Assembly: GCA_902622245.1 (NCBI GenBank)
Contig: CACNPC010000003.1
Location: forward strand, 119,491-177,732
Source of the DNA: an uncultured Pelagibacteraceae bacterium
Lineage (GTDB): Bacteria; Pseudomonadota; Alphaproteobacteria; Pelagibacterales; Pelagibacteraceae
Direction: 5' to 3'
Length of the DNA: 58,242 nt
The notes beneath the pieces are model-generated. The model did no database searches and had not been told where the DNA came from. It saw only the letters and a program-made list of their open reading frames with translations. The stretch's first letter is position 1, and each line of letters opens with the position of its first letter. Positions 46,860 through 55,610 of this stretch are shown here, piece after piece. The position numbers and the translations under genes were made by a program.

Positions 46860-47755
46860 TGCACTTTGTTGAAAAAAAGCCTGAAGAGAAAAGAATTGAT
46901 TTAGATAATAAACTTAAATCTAATAAAATTTTAAGAATACCAGGTGCATATAATCCATTAACAGCAAAAGTTATTGAAGAGATTGGATATGATGGAGTTT
47001 ATGTATCTGGAGGTGTTATGTCTAATGATTTGGGTTATCCCGATATCGGATTAACAACTCTTAATGATGTAAGCAACAGGTCAAAACAAATTGCACGTGT
47101 TACAAATCTTCCGACCATTGTTGATGTTGATACAGGTTTTAAATCTTGTAAAGAAACTGTTCAAACATTTGAAAATTTTGGTATTTCAGCAATTCATTTG
47201 GAAGATCAGATAGAACAGAAAAGATGTGGTCATCTAGACAATAAAGAATTGATATCAAAAGAGGATATGACAAAAAAAATTAAAGAATGTGTAGAAGCAA
47301 GATCAGATAAAAATTTTAAAATCATTGCACGTTCCGATGCTAAAAGTGTAGAGGGTATTGATAAAATGATTGATCGTTGCAAATCTTATATTGATGCTGG
47401 TGCAGAAATTATTTTTCCAGAAGCATTAAAAGATGAAACTGAGTTTGAAAAAGTTAGAAAATCACTAGATTGTTATCTTTTAGCTAATATGACTGAGTTT
47501 GGAAAATCCAAGTTGCTAGATTTTAAACAATTAGAAAAGCTTGGTTATAATATTGTAATTTATCCAGTTACTACACAAAGATTAGCGATGAAAAGTGTTG
47601 AGGATGGTCTACGTGCCATTTTTGCGGATGGACATCAAAATAATATTATAGATAAGATGCAAAGCAGAAAAAGGTTATATGATCTAGTTGAGTATGAAAA
47701 ATACAACTCTTTAGACGAAAAGATATATAATTTTAGTACTGAGGGACATGAATAA
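46859..47755 (+). CDS. prpB: 2-methylisocitrate lyase
   Basis: 298 residues, isocitrate-lyase superfamily. LRIPGAYNPLTAKVIEEIGY at the start, VDVDTGF for the metal site, HLEDQIEQKRCGH with the catalytic Cys, and FPEALKDETEF. It splits 2-methylisocitrate into pyruvate and succinate. The GTG start overlaps the prpD stop (TAGTG), and its stop overlaps prpC by one base. Confidence 0.94.
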   Translation: MHFVEKKPEEKRIDLDNKLKSNKILRIPGAYNPLTAKVIEEIGYDGVYVSGGVMSNDLGYPDIGLTTLNDVSNRSKQIARVTNLPTIVDVDTGFKSCKETVQTFENFGISAIHLEDQIEQKRCGHLDNKELISKEDMTKKIKECVEARSDKNFKIIARSDAKSVEGIDKMIDRCKSYIDAGAEIIFPEALKDETEFEKVRKSLDCYLLANMTEFGKSKLLDFKQLEKLGYNIVIYPVTTQRLAMKSVEDGLRAIFADGHQNNIIDKMQSRKRLYDLVEYEKYNSLDEKIYNFSTEGHE

Positions 47756-48879
47756 TGAGTGAAGAAGTAAAAAAAGGTTTATTAGGAATTGTTGTTGATG
47801 AAACAGAGGTTTCTAAAGTTATGCCTGAGATTAATTCATTAACTTATAGGGGTTATGCTGTTCAAGATTTGTGTGAATTTTGTAGATTTGAAGAAGCTGC
47901 ATATCTTATTTTAAAGGGTGATTTACCAAACAGTATAGAGCTAAGACAATTTGAAAAAATTGAAAGAGGACATAGAGATTTATCAAAAAATCTTTACGAA
48001 ATAATCAAACACATGCCAAAAAAGTCTCATCCTATGGATGTTGCTCGAACAGCGGTTAGTGTAATGGGATTAGAGGATAAGGAGACAACAGATAATTCTC
48101 AGGAAGCAAATACAAGAAAAGCTTTAAGAATTTTAGCTAAAACTCCTACTGCTTTAGCAGCGTTTTATAGAATTCGAAAAGGAAAAAAAATTATTAAACC
48201 TAAAAAAGAATTAACTTTTGCAGAAAACTTTTTTTATATGTGTTTTGGAAAGGTTCCTCAAAAGGAAATTGTAAAAGCATTTGATGTATCTTTAATTTTA
48301 TACGCGGAACATAGTTTTAATGTTTCAACTTTTACAGCTAGAACTATTACAAGTAGTTTATCTGATATTCATGGAGCTATAACAGGTGCAATTGCTAGTT
48401 TAAAAGGACCATTACATGGTGGTGCTAATGAAGAAGTTATGCATATGATGAATAAAATCAAAAAACCTGAAAACGCGTTAAAATGGATTAATAATGCTTT
48501 AAAGAAAAAAGAGGTAGTGATGGGTTTTGGTCACAGAGTTTACAAAAGTGGAGACTCTAGAGTTCCAACCATGAAAGAATATTTCAAAAAAGTTGCTAAA
48601 ATTAAAAAAGATAAAAAGTTTTTAAAAATTTACGATATTGTTGAAAGAGTAATGATTAGTAAAAAGAATATTCATCCAAATGTAGATTATCCAACAGGAC
48701 CGACTTATCATCTAATGGGTTTTGATACAGATTTCTTTACACCAATATTTGTAATTTCAAGGATTACTGGTTGGTCAGCTCATATAATGGAACAACATTC
48801 ATCTAATAAATTAATTAGACCATTAGCTAAATACAAAGGAAGTAAATACAGAAAAGTAATGCTTCTAAATCAAAGGTAA
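47755..48879 (+). CDS. prpC: 2-methylcitrate synthase (citrate synthase family)
   Basis: 374 residues, the short citrate-synthase type. Active-site blocks: LYAEHSFNVSTFTAR, SLKGPLHGGANEEVM, VMGFGHRVYK and the C-terminal RITGWSAHIMEQ with RP. The family alone cannot separate citrate from 2-methylcitrate synthase; the operon with prpD and prpB decides. It condenses propionyl-CoA with oxaloacetate. Confidence 0.92.
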   Translation: MSEEVKKGLLGIVVDETEVSKVMPEINSLTYRGYAVQDLCEFCRFEEAAYLILKGDLPNSIELRQFEKIERGHRDLSKNLYEIIKHMPKKSHPMDVARTAVSVMGLEDKETTDNSQEANTRKALRILAKTPTALAAFYRIRKGKKIIKPKKELTFAENFFYMCFGKVPQKEIVKAFDVSLILYAEHSFNVSTFTARTITSSLSDIHGAITGAIASLKGPLHGGANEEVMHMMNKIKKPENALKWINNALKKKEVVMGFGHRVYKSGDSRVPTMKEYFKKVAKIKKDKKFLKIYDIVERVMISKKNIHPNVDYPTGPTYHLMGFDTDFFTPIFVISRITGWSAHIMEQHSSNKLIRPLAKYKGSKYRKVMLLNQR

Positions 48880-48881
48880 TA

Positions 48882-49130
48882 TTATTTTATTTGCTTTTCT
48901 TTATATAATGAGACGCCTTTTTCAATTTTGTTTTTATAAGACATTTTAAAACTCTCTAATTGCCAACCTGAAAGTCTGCTTTCGATTTCTTTTAGATTGT
49001 TATTTTTCCAATCATCAGTTGTTTCAGGGTCTTTCCATATTTTTTTCTCTTCATCGGATCTTCCACATCCGTAACATAGACCTGATGCTGGATCAGTTTT
49101 ACAAATACTTATACAGGGGCTTACTATCAC
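48882..49130 (-). CDS. DUF1289 small cysteine protein
   Basis: 82 residues with the DUF1289 pattern: SPCISICKTDPASGLCYGCG near the N-terminus (C-x3-C-x8-C-x2-C), followed by a Trp-rich helical part. The four Cys probably bind a metal. Function unknown. It follows nrdB by 6 bases and is probably co-transcribed. Confidence 0.8.
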   Translation of the reverse strand: MIVSPCISICKTDPASGLCYGCGRSDEEKKIWKDPETTDDWKNNNLKEIESRLSGWQLESFKMSYKNKIEKGVSLYKEKQIK

Positions 49131-49136
49131 TTAATC

Positions 49137-50150
49137 CTAGGAGAAAGCGTCTATCCAATTACCTTGTGTAGATGCTTTTGAATATTCAGTGGCTCTACCT
49201 TCAAAGAAGTTCATATGCTCTACTGCATTTAACATAGTGTCTAACCATGTTAATGGATTTTTCTGCACATCATATATTGGCTCAAGACCTAACTGAGTTA
49301 ATCTTCTATTACCAATGAACCTAATGTAATCTTTGACTTCTTGAGCAGTTAAACCCTGCATTGGACCCATTTCAAAAGCTAGATCAATAAATGCATCCTC
49401 GTGTTCAATTATAGTTCTGCAAGCTTCATATAGTTCTTTTTTAAGTTTCGGAGTCCAAATCTCAGGGTTTTCTTTAATGAACTCTTTAAAAATTCTAATC
49501 ATAGAATTACAATGAAGAGTTTCATCTCTTACTGACCAAGTAACTATCTGACCCATTCCTTTAAGTTTGTTGTGTCTTGGAAAGTTTAATAAAATTGCAA
49601 AACTTGCAAATAACTGAAGACCTTCTGTAAAGGCACTAAATACTGCAACAGTTTTTGCGATATCTTCTTTTGAGTTTACATTAAAGTTTTGCATGTAATC
49701 GTATTTATCTTTCATTTCTTTGTACTTCATGAAAGCAGAATATTCAGACTCTGGCATTCCAATTGTATCTAACAGATGTGAATAAGCTGCTACATGGACT
49801 GTCTCCATAGAGGCAAAAGCTGTCATCATCATTAAAACTTCTGTAGGTTTAAATACAGTTGTGTAATGTCTTAAATAACAGTTATTAACTTCAACATCTG
49901 CTTGAGTAAAAAATCTAAAGATCTGGGTTAATAAATTTTTTTCTGACTCTGAAAGATTTTTTTGCCAATCTCTGACGTCATCACCAAGTGGAACTTCCTC
50001 TGGTAACCAATGAATTCTTTGTTGAGTTAACCAAGCATCGTAACACCATGGGTATCTGAATGGTTTATAAACTGGGTTCTCAACTAATAGACCCATTTTT
50101 TTTGGTTCTATAATTTTTTGTTTTGTATCTTTTAGGCTTTCTACTGACAT
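49137..50150 (-). CDS. nrdB: Ribonucleotide reductase class I, beta subunit
   Basis: 337 residues. Di-iron ligands and radical Tyr are present: Asp in FFTQADVEVNN, the E-T-V-H-V-A-A-Y block with Tyr at the +7 position expected for the radical, EGLQLF, and RDETLH. The ATG at 50150 is chosen because GAGGAG lies 8 bases upstream; a GTG at 50159 is too close to that SD. It overlaps the end of nrdA by 10 bases. Confidence 0.95.
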   Translation of the reverse strand: MSVESLKDTKQKIIEPKKMGLLVENPVYKPFRYPWCYDAWLTQQRIHWLPEEVPLGDDVRDWQKNLSESEKNLLTQIFRFFTQADVEVNNCYLRHYTTVFKPTEVLMMMTAFASMETVHVAAYSHLLDTIGMPESEYSAFMKYKEMKDKYDYMQNFNVNSKEDIAKTVAVFSAFTEGLQLFASFAILLNFPRHNKLKGMGQIVTWSVRDETLHCNSMIRIFKEFIKENPEIWTPKLKKELYEACRTIIEHEDAFIDLAFEMGPMQGLTAQEVKDYIRFIGNRRLTQLGLEPIYDVQKNPLTWLDTMLNAVEHMNFFEGRATEYSKASTQGNWIDAFS

Positions 50151-52078
50151 GATAAACACTCCTCATATTCTGGTTGTTGACTTTCTTGTTTTTTAGATTT
50201 GTAAACGTTTGCAGTTACATCTGTAGAATTTGCATCGTTTACGTTTTCCGCTCTTTGTATTGATTTAGATCTGCAGTAATAAAGGCTCTTCAACCCTTTT
50301 TTCCAAGCTTGGAAGTGGATTTGGTGTAAGTCCCTTTTATGAATATCTGCAGGTATAAATATATTTATTGATTGTGCTTGAGAAATATGAGGAGTTCTAT
50401 CTGCACCTAACTCCACAATCCATTTCTGGTCTAGTTCAAAAGCTGTTTTAAATACGTCTTTTTCTTGTTGTGTTAAAAAATCAAGATGAGAAACTGAGCC
50501 TTGATTAGTTGTTATACTTGACCATGTTTCATCATCATTTTTACCGTGCTTCTCTAATAATTTACTTAAATATTTATTTCTAACGTTAAATGATCCAGAC
50601 AAAGTTTTATGTGTATAACTATTTGCTGCAATTGGTTCTACACCTGGAGATGTTCCACCACAAATAATTGAAATTGAAGCAGTTGGAGCTATTGCAGTTT
50701 TATTTGAAAATCTTTCATTAATACCATAATCAGCAGCATCTGGACATGCACCTCTTTCATCGGCCAAATCTTTTGAAGCTTGATCAACTTGTTTTTGGAT
50801 GCTTTCAAATATTTTTTTATTCCAAACTTTACTCATCACTGACTCAAAAGGAATCATTTTTTGTTGGAAGAATGAATGAAGTCCCATAACACCTAGACCA
50901 ACACTTCTTTCTTTCAATGCTGAATATACAGCATCACTAAATGACTCAGGTGCTTTTTCAGTAAAGTCTGTTAATACATTATCTAAAAATCTCATTACGT
51001 CTGGAACAAAGTTTTCATCGTCTTTCCATTCATCATAAGTTTCTAAATTTAAAGATGATAAACAACATACTGCCGTTCTATCTCTACCCTCTTTATCAAT
51101 TCCTGTTGGTAAAGTTATTTCGCTACACAAGTTAGATGTCTTAACAGTTAAACCAGCAAGCTTATGATGTTGAGGTATCATTCTATTAACTGTATCAATG
51201 AAAACAATATAAGGTTCTCCAGTTTCAATTCTTGCAGTTAATAATCTAATCCATAAATTTCTTGCAGAAACAGTAGCTTGTACTGATTGATCTTTTGGAC
51301 TTTTTAATGCCCATTGTTCATCTAGCTCTACGGCTCTCATAAATGCATCTGAAACTAAAACACCGTGGTGTAAATTTAATGATCTTCTATTTGGATCACC
51401 ACCTGTTGGTCTTCTCATTTCAATAAATTCTTCTATCTCCGGATGATCAATTGGAAGATAACAAGCTGCCGATCCTCTTCTTAATGAACCTTGACTGATC
51501 GCCATTGTCAAAGAGTCCATAACTTTTATAAAAGGAATAATGCCTGAAGTTTTTCCAACTCTTCCAATTTTTTCTCCAATAGATCTTAAGTTGCCCCAGT
51601 AACTTCCAATACCTCCACCTTTAGCAGCCAACCAAACATTTTCACTCCATAGATCTAATATTCCAGTTAAGCTATCCCCTGCTTCATTTAAGAAACAGGA
51701 AATTGGTAAACCTCTTTTTGTTCCACCATTTGATAAAACTGGTGTTGCTGGCATAAACCATAAATTACTAATGTAGTTATAAAGTCTTTGCGCGTGTAAG
51801 TTGTCATCTGCATAATGACTCGCAACTCTTGCAAATAAATCTTGGAAAGACTCGTTTTCTCCAAGGTATCTGTCGCTTAGTGTTGCTCTTCCAAAATCTG
51901 TTAAATTATTATCTCTAGATCTATCTATTTTAATAGTTATCCCTTTAGAATTTTGAAACAACTCAGTGTTGTTATTTAGTGAAAATAAGTCTGGTCTTTT
52001 GTCATTATTGCTGATTTTTTCCGCTGGTTTATAATCAGAGACAGCCTTCCTGATTGCCTGAGACAATATTTTGTTCAT
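50141..52078 (-). CDS. nrdA: Ribonucleotide reductase class I, alpha subunit (no ATP-cone)
   Basis: 645 residues, shorter than the roughly 760 of E. coli NrdA. The barrel starts early (RATLSDRYLGENESFQDLF), with catalytic blocks SNLCSEITLP and the C-terminal redox pair ECLSC. The N-terminal ATP-cone domain that senses overall dATP is missing. It is preceded by a GGGAG Shine-Dalgarno and two NrdR-like boxes. It makes deoxynucleotides with NrdB, which follows. Confidence 0.95.
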   Translation of the reverse strand: MNKILSQAIRKAVSDYKPAEKISNNDKRPDLFSLNNNTELFQNSKGITIKIDRSRDNNLTDFGRATLSDRYLGENESFQDLFARVASHYADDNLHAQRLYNYISNLWFMPATPVLSNGGTKRGLPISCFLNEAGDSLTGILDLWSENVWLAAKGGGIGSYWGNLRSIGEKIGRVGKTSGIIPFIKVMDSLTMAISQGSLRRGSAACYLPIDHPEIEEFIEMRRPTGGDPNRRSLNLHHGVLVSDAFMRAVELDEQWALKSPKDQSVQATVSARNLWIRLLTARIETGEPYIVFIDTVNRMIPQHHKLAGLTVKTSNLCSEITLPTGIDKEGRDRTAVCCLSSLNLETYDEWKDDENFVPDVMRFLDNVLTDFTEKAPESFSDAVYSALKERSVGLGVMGLHSFFQQKMIPFESVMSKVWNKKIFESIQKQVDQASKDLADERGACPDAADYGINERFSNKTAIAPTASISIICGGTSPGVEPIAANSYTHKTLSGSFNVRNKYLSKLLEKHGKNDDETWSSITTNQGSVSHLDFLTQQEKDVFKTAFELDQKWIVELGADRTPHISQAQSINIFIPADIHKRDLHQIHFQAWKKGLKSLYYCRSKSIQRAENVNDANSTDVTANVYKSKKQESQQPEYEECLSCQ

Positions 52079-52118
52079 TAAACTCCCTTTTTATCTTTAT
52101 ACTAAAAAATCTAGTAAA

Positions 52119-52134
52119 TAACTAGATATAGTGT
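52119..52134. promoter_or_regulatory. NrdR box 1
   Basis: TAACTAGATATAGTGT matches the 16-base NrdR consensus ACACwATATATwGTGT at nearly all positions. It lies 41 bases upstream of the nrdA ATG. Its centre is exactly 31 bp from that of box 2, the usual NrdR spacing of three helical turns. Confidence 0.75.
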
Positions 52135-52149
52135 GTAGATTTACCTGAT

Positions 52150-52165
52150 ATACTATATAAATTGT
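52150..52165. promoter_or_regulatory. NrdR box 2
   Basis: Read on the minus strand, ACAATTTATATAGTAT fits about 13 of the 16 NrdR consensus positions. With box 1 it forms the paired operator typical of nrd operons. NrdR is a repressor that senses ATP and dATP; its gene is not in the window. Confidence 0.65.
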
Positions 52166-52179
52166 AAATCAATAGAACA

Positions 52180-52207
52180 TTTATAGAACTTATTAAATAT
52201 TTATCAA
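52180..52207 (-). promoter_or_regulatory. Candidate nrdAB promoter
   Basis: On the minus strand, TTGATA (52202-52207), 16 bases, TATAAA (52180-52185). The start site would lie just before NrdR box 2, so a bound repressor could block the initial transcript. Motif evidence only; a second promoter overlapping box 2 is possible. Confidence 0.4.
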
Positions 52208-52239
52208 TAAAAATTTTAAAAAAATGTACATATATCCAC

Positions 52240-53694
52240 ATGAATAATTCGGGAAAAATTGATCCCTACGGCTTTCGGGAATATGACGCACGATGGGTAT
52301 ACGAAAAAGACATAGATGACGATGGAATCGTTCAACTTGGCAAAGGTCTTGGAACTCAAATAATTAATCATACAAAGAAAAACAATCCAAGAATTATCGT
52401 TGGCCAAGATTACAGGTCTTACAGTGAACATATCAAAGAAAAATTAAAAGAGGGTTTGGTTTCAACTGGGTGCAAAATCGAAGATATAGGATTATCCTTA
52501 TCTCCTATGGTTTATTTCGCGCAATTTAATTTAGACTCAGATGCAATTGCAATGGTTACAGCTAGTCATAATGAAAATGGTTGGACGGGTGTAAAAATGG
52601 GTATCAAAAAAGGACTTACTCATGCACCTGAAGAAATGAAAGAACTAAAAGATATTACACTCCATCAAAAATTTATTAATGGAGAAGGCAACGTAAAAAA
52701 AATCGATGGTTTTCAGGATATATATAAAAATGAGCTAATAACAAAAAACAGACTAAATAAAAAAATTAAAGCAGTTGTTGCATGTGGTAATGGAACAGCA
52801 GGGATATTTGCACCAGAAATTTTAAGAGGCATTGGGTGCGAAGTCGTTGAACTTGATTGTAATCTGGATTGGACTTTTCCAAAATACAATCCTAATCCTG
52901 AAGATTTAGAAATGTTACATGCAATTTCAAAAGCTGTGAAAGATAATAATGCAGACATAGGATTTGGATTTGATGGTGACGGAGATAGAGTTGGTATTAT
53001 TGACGATAAAGGTAACGAAATTTTTTCAGATAAAATAGGGCTTTTAATTGCTAGAAATCTATCAAAAGATCATAAAAATAGTAAATTTATTGTTGATGTA
53101 AAATCCACAGGTCTATTTTCAAATGATAAAGTATTAAAAGAAAATAATTGTGAAACAATTTATTGGAAAACAGGACACTCTCATATCAAAAGAAAGGTAA
53201 ATGCTGAAAAAGCTTTAGCTGGATTTGAAAAAAGTGGACATTTCTTTTTTAATGAACCTCTAGGTTACGGATACGACGATGGAATAAATTCTGCAATCCA
53301 AGTTTGTAAATTACTAAACAAAAGTGAAAAAAGGATTAGCGAAATTCTCAACGAAATACCAATAACTTATCAAAGTCCTACAATGGGTCCATATTGTAAA
53401 GATAGTGAAAAATATGAGGTTATTGATAAATTGGTTGAGGAAATTAAGAAAATTAAAGAAGATAAAATTAAAATTGATGATCAAGAAATTAATGAAATAC
53501 TAACAGTAAATGGAATAAGATTTTCTTTTAAAGATGGATCCTGGGGATTAATAAGAGCATCTTCTAATAAACCCTCATTAGTAATAGTAATTGAAAGCGC
53601 AACTTCTGAAAAAAGAAAGATAAAAATCTTTGAATTTATTGATAATTTAATTCAAAAAACTGGTAAAGTTGGGGATTACGATCAAAAAATTTAA
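52240..53694 (+). CDS. Phosphomannomutase/phosphoglucomutase
   Basis: 484 residues of the alpha-D-phosphohexomutase family. The phosphoserine loop is VTASHNENGWTGVKM (Ser about 109) and the metal loop GFDGDGDRVG is near 245. The sugar-binding EKSGHFFFNEP and the C-terminal phosphate-binding RASSNKPSLVIVIE follow. It interconverts sugar 1- and 6-phosphates for envelope polysaccharide precursors. Whether mannose or glucose is preferred (ManB/AlgC type) cannot be told. No Shine-Dalgarno precedes the ATG. Confidence 0.88.
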   Translation: MNNSGKIDPYGFREYDARWVYEKDIDDDGIVQLGKGLGTQIINHTKKNNPRIIVGQDYRSYSEHIKEKLKEGLVSTGCKIEDIGLSLSPMVYFAQFNLDSDAIAMVTASHNENGWTGVKMGIKKGLTHAPEEMKELKDITLHQKFINGEGNVKKIDGFQDIYKNELITKNRLNKKIKAVVACGNGTAGIFAPEILRGIGCEVVELDCNLDWTFPKYNPNPEDLEMLHAISKAVKDNNADIGFGFDGDGDRVGIIDDKGNEIFSDKIGLLIARNLSKDHKNSKFIVDVKSTGLFSNDKVLKENNCETIYWKTGHSHIKRKVNAEKALAGFEKSGHFFFNEPLGYGYDDGINSAIQVCKLLNKSEKRISEILNEIPITYQSPTMGPYCKDSEKYEVIDKLVEEIKKIKEDKIKIDDQEINEILTVNGIRFSFKDGSWGLIRASSNKPSLVIVIESATSEKRKIKIFEFIDNLIQKTGKVGDYDQKI

Positions 53695-53747
53695 AATTCA
53701 ACTATAAAGAGTTAAGAAAGTTTTAGAGAATCGATTAATATATAATT

Positions 53748-53783
53748 GAGGTGGCGGAGGGAGACTGAAACCACCTCGTCTCC
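53748..53783. other. GC-rich element with two overlapping stems
   Basis: Between convergent genes. Stem A is GAGGTGG (53748-53754) with CCACCTC (53771-53777); stem B is GGAGAC (53760-53765) with GTCTCC (53778-53783). Stem B starts in the loop of A and ends right after A. With no linker between the two 3' strands, both are unlikely to form together, so they look like alternatives. No T-tract follows on either strand. Confidence 0.5.
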
Positions 53784-54616
53784 TAGGTCACTAAAAATCT
53801 ATATAAAAATAAAGTTCCAATAACATATAAAAAAACACCAAATAATCTTTGAGTTTTAACTCTATCTAGGTTTTGAACTGTTTTTGCTCCAATCCTTGCC
53901 ATGAATGTGGTTATTGGAACAAAAATTATAAATGCAGGTATATTAATAAATCCAATACTGAGTGGGATATCGGCTTTTAACATCAAGCCAGATGTAAAAA
54001 ATCCTATTGATCCAAATAAGGCTATTATAAAACCAATCGCTGCAGAACTTCCTATTGCTAAGTTAATAGGATAACCAAAGTATCTTAATATAGGAACATT
54101 CATCATAGCTCCTGTTATGCCCATAGGAGCAGATATTAATCCTGACAAAAATCCAAATATTATTCTAGGAAAAATATTAAATTTTTTTTTAATTTTTTTT
54201 TTCTTTTCACTTTGTAACAACAAGTAAGCTCCAAAAAAGAAAACAACTGCAGAAAAAAAGAATAATAATGTTTTAGTATTCATCAATGCTGCCATCAATG
54301 TTCCAGAGAAAACTCCAATTATTACAAATGTTCCATAATTTTTAATAATATTAAAATCAACAGCGTTGTATTTTCTATGAGTTAATACTGAAGCTGTAGC
54401 AGTTAAAATTGTTATTGAGAAAGCTGTCCCTACAGATAAATGCATCAAATAATCTTTATCCACGTTAAATGCTTCAAATACAAAAAATAAAAATGGAACT
54501 GAGATTAATCCTCCACCGATACCAAAAAAACCTGCAAAAAAACCAACCGGAACAGCGGCTGCCATCATTAAAAAAATAAAATAAATATTATTAATCTCTA
54601 AAAGAGTATTATTCAA
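53783..54616 (-). CDS. TauE/SafE family membrane permease
   Basis: 277 residues with about eight membrane helices in two halves. The family repeat is visible: PVGFFAGFFGIGGGLISVP near the N-terminus and FGFLSGLISAPMGITGAMM in the middle. The family exports sulfite, sulfoacetate or related anions, but substrates are varied. It overlaps the dusA stop by 8 bases and ends at the GC-rich element. Confidence 0.85.
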   Translation of the reverse strand: MNNTLLEINNIYFIFLMMAAAVPVGFFAGFFGIGGGLISVPFLFFVFEAFNVDKDYLMHLSVGTAFSITILTATASVLTHRKYNAVDFNIIKNYGTFVIIGVFSGTLMAALMNTKTLLFFFSAVVFFFGAYLLLQSEKKKKIKKKFNIFPRIIFGFLSGLISAPMGITGAMMNVPILRYFGYPINLAIGSSAAIGFIIALFGSIGFFTSGLMLKADIPLSIGFINIPAFIIFVPITTFMARIGAKTVQNLDRVKTQRLFGVFLYVIGTLFLYRFLVT

Positions 54617-55610
54617 TTTGACCTGCCGATATACTTTGTGGATTAAATTTTACTTTATCCATTATGTGATCAATTTTCTTAACATCGGCATCTCTTACAC
54701 ACATATTTTCACTTAAATATCTTTTCCAAAAACTAGAACCTGTTTGTCCATGAAATAAACCAAGAGTATGTCTCATGATTTGATTTAATCTTGTACCTTT
54801 TTTAATTTCTTCTTTTACATACTCAATTAGTTTCTCAACAACTTCTTGTCTTGTCAAAATATCCTTATTGTTAAAAATTTGGTTCTCAATATCTGCTAAC
54901 ATATAAGGGGAATGATAAATTGACCTTCCAATCATAACACCATCTACATTATCTAAATGTTCTTTGATTTGATCAGTAGACGTTATTCCTCCATTAATTA
55001 TTATTTCTAAATCTTTAAAATCTTTTTTTAATCTATTTACGTATTCATATTTTAAAGGTGGAATGTTTAAATTTTGTTTAGGTGTAAATTTTCCTAACAT
55101 TGCTTTTCTGGCATGGATTATAAAAGTTTTAACACCTGTTTCTTTTAAAATATTCACAAAATTATATAAATTTTCATATTGATCAACATTGTCATATCCA
55201 ATTCTAGTTTTAACTGTTACAGGAAGTGTTGTTTTTGAAATCATTTCACTTAGACAATCAGCAACAAGATTAGGTTCTTGAATTAAACAGGCCCCAAATC
55301 TATTTTTTTGAACTTTTTTACTTGGACAACCTAAGTTTAAATTTATTTCATCATAACCAAATTCTTCACCTAAATATGCTGCATTTCCTAATAATTTTGG
55401 AGAAGAGCCACCAAGTTGCAGAGCAACAGGTTTTTCTCTCATATCAAATTCTAATAGTTTCTTTTTATCTCCTCTATCAATAGCTTCTGAGACAATCATT
55501 TCAGTATAGAGAAGAACGTTTTTACTAATTAGTCTTAAGAAAAATCTTTCATGTTTGTCTGTGCAGTCCATCATTGGAGCAACAGAAACAGTTCTATTTA
55601 ATCTAGACAT
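54609..55610 (-). CDS. dusA: tRNA-dihydrouridine(20/20a) synthase
   Basis: 333 residues. The FMN barrel starts VAPMMDCTDKHERFFLRLIS with LYTEMIVSEAI, typical of DusA. The catalytic Cys region is NLGCPSKKVQKNRFGACL, and IINGGI and GVMIGRSIYHSPYM complete the flavin site. It reduces uridine in the tRNA D-loop. It overlaps the malonyl-CoA decarboxylase gene and the TauE gene by 8 bases each. Confidence 0.95.
   Translation of the reverse strand: MSRLNRTVSVAPMMDCTDKHERFFLRLISKNVLLYTEMIVSEAIDRGDKKKLLEFDMREKPVALQLGGSSPKLLGNAAYLGEEFGYDEINLNLGCPSKKVQKNRFGACLIQEPNLVADCLSEMISKTTLPVTVKTRIGYDNVDQYENLYNFVNILKETGVKTFIIHARKAMLGKFTPKQNLNIPPLKYEYVNRLKKDFKDLEIIINGGITSTDQIKEHLDNVDGVMIGRSIYHSPYMLADIENQIFNNKDILTRQEVVEKLIEYVKEEIKKGTRLNQIMRHTLGLFHGQTGSSFWKRYLSENMCVRDADVKKIDHIMDKVKFNPQSISAGQIE

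Noticed and set aside
53748..53783. True H-type pseudoknot or a tRNA 3'-end remnant
   Set aside because: With zero bases between the two 3' strands, one stem cannot be crossed while both are paired, so simultaneous formation is unlikely. The minus strand ends in CCTCCGCCA-like sequence but has no matching T-stem or acceptor strand.
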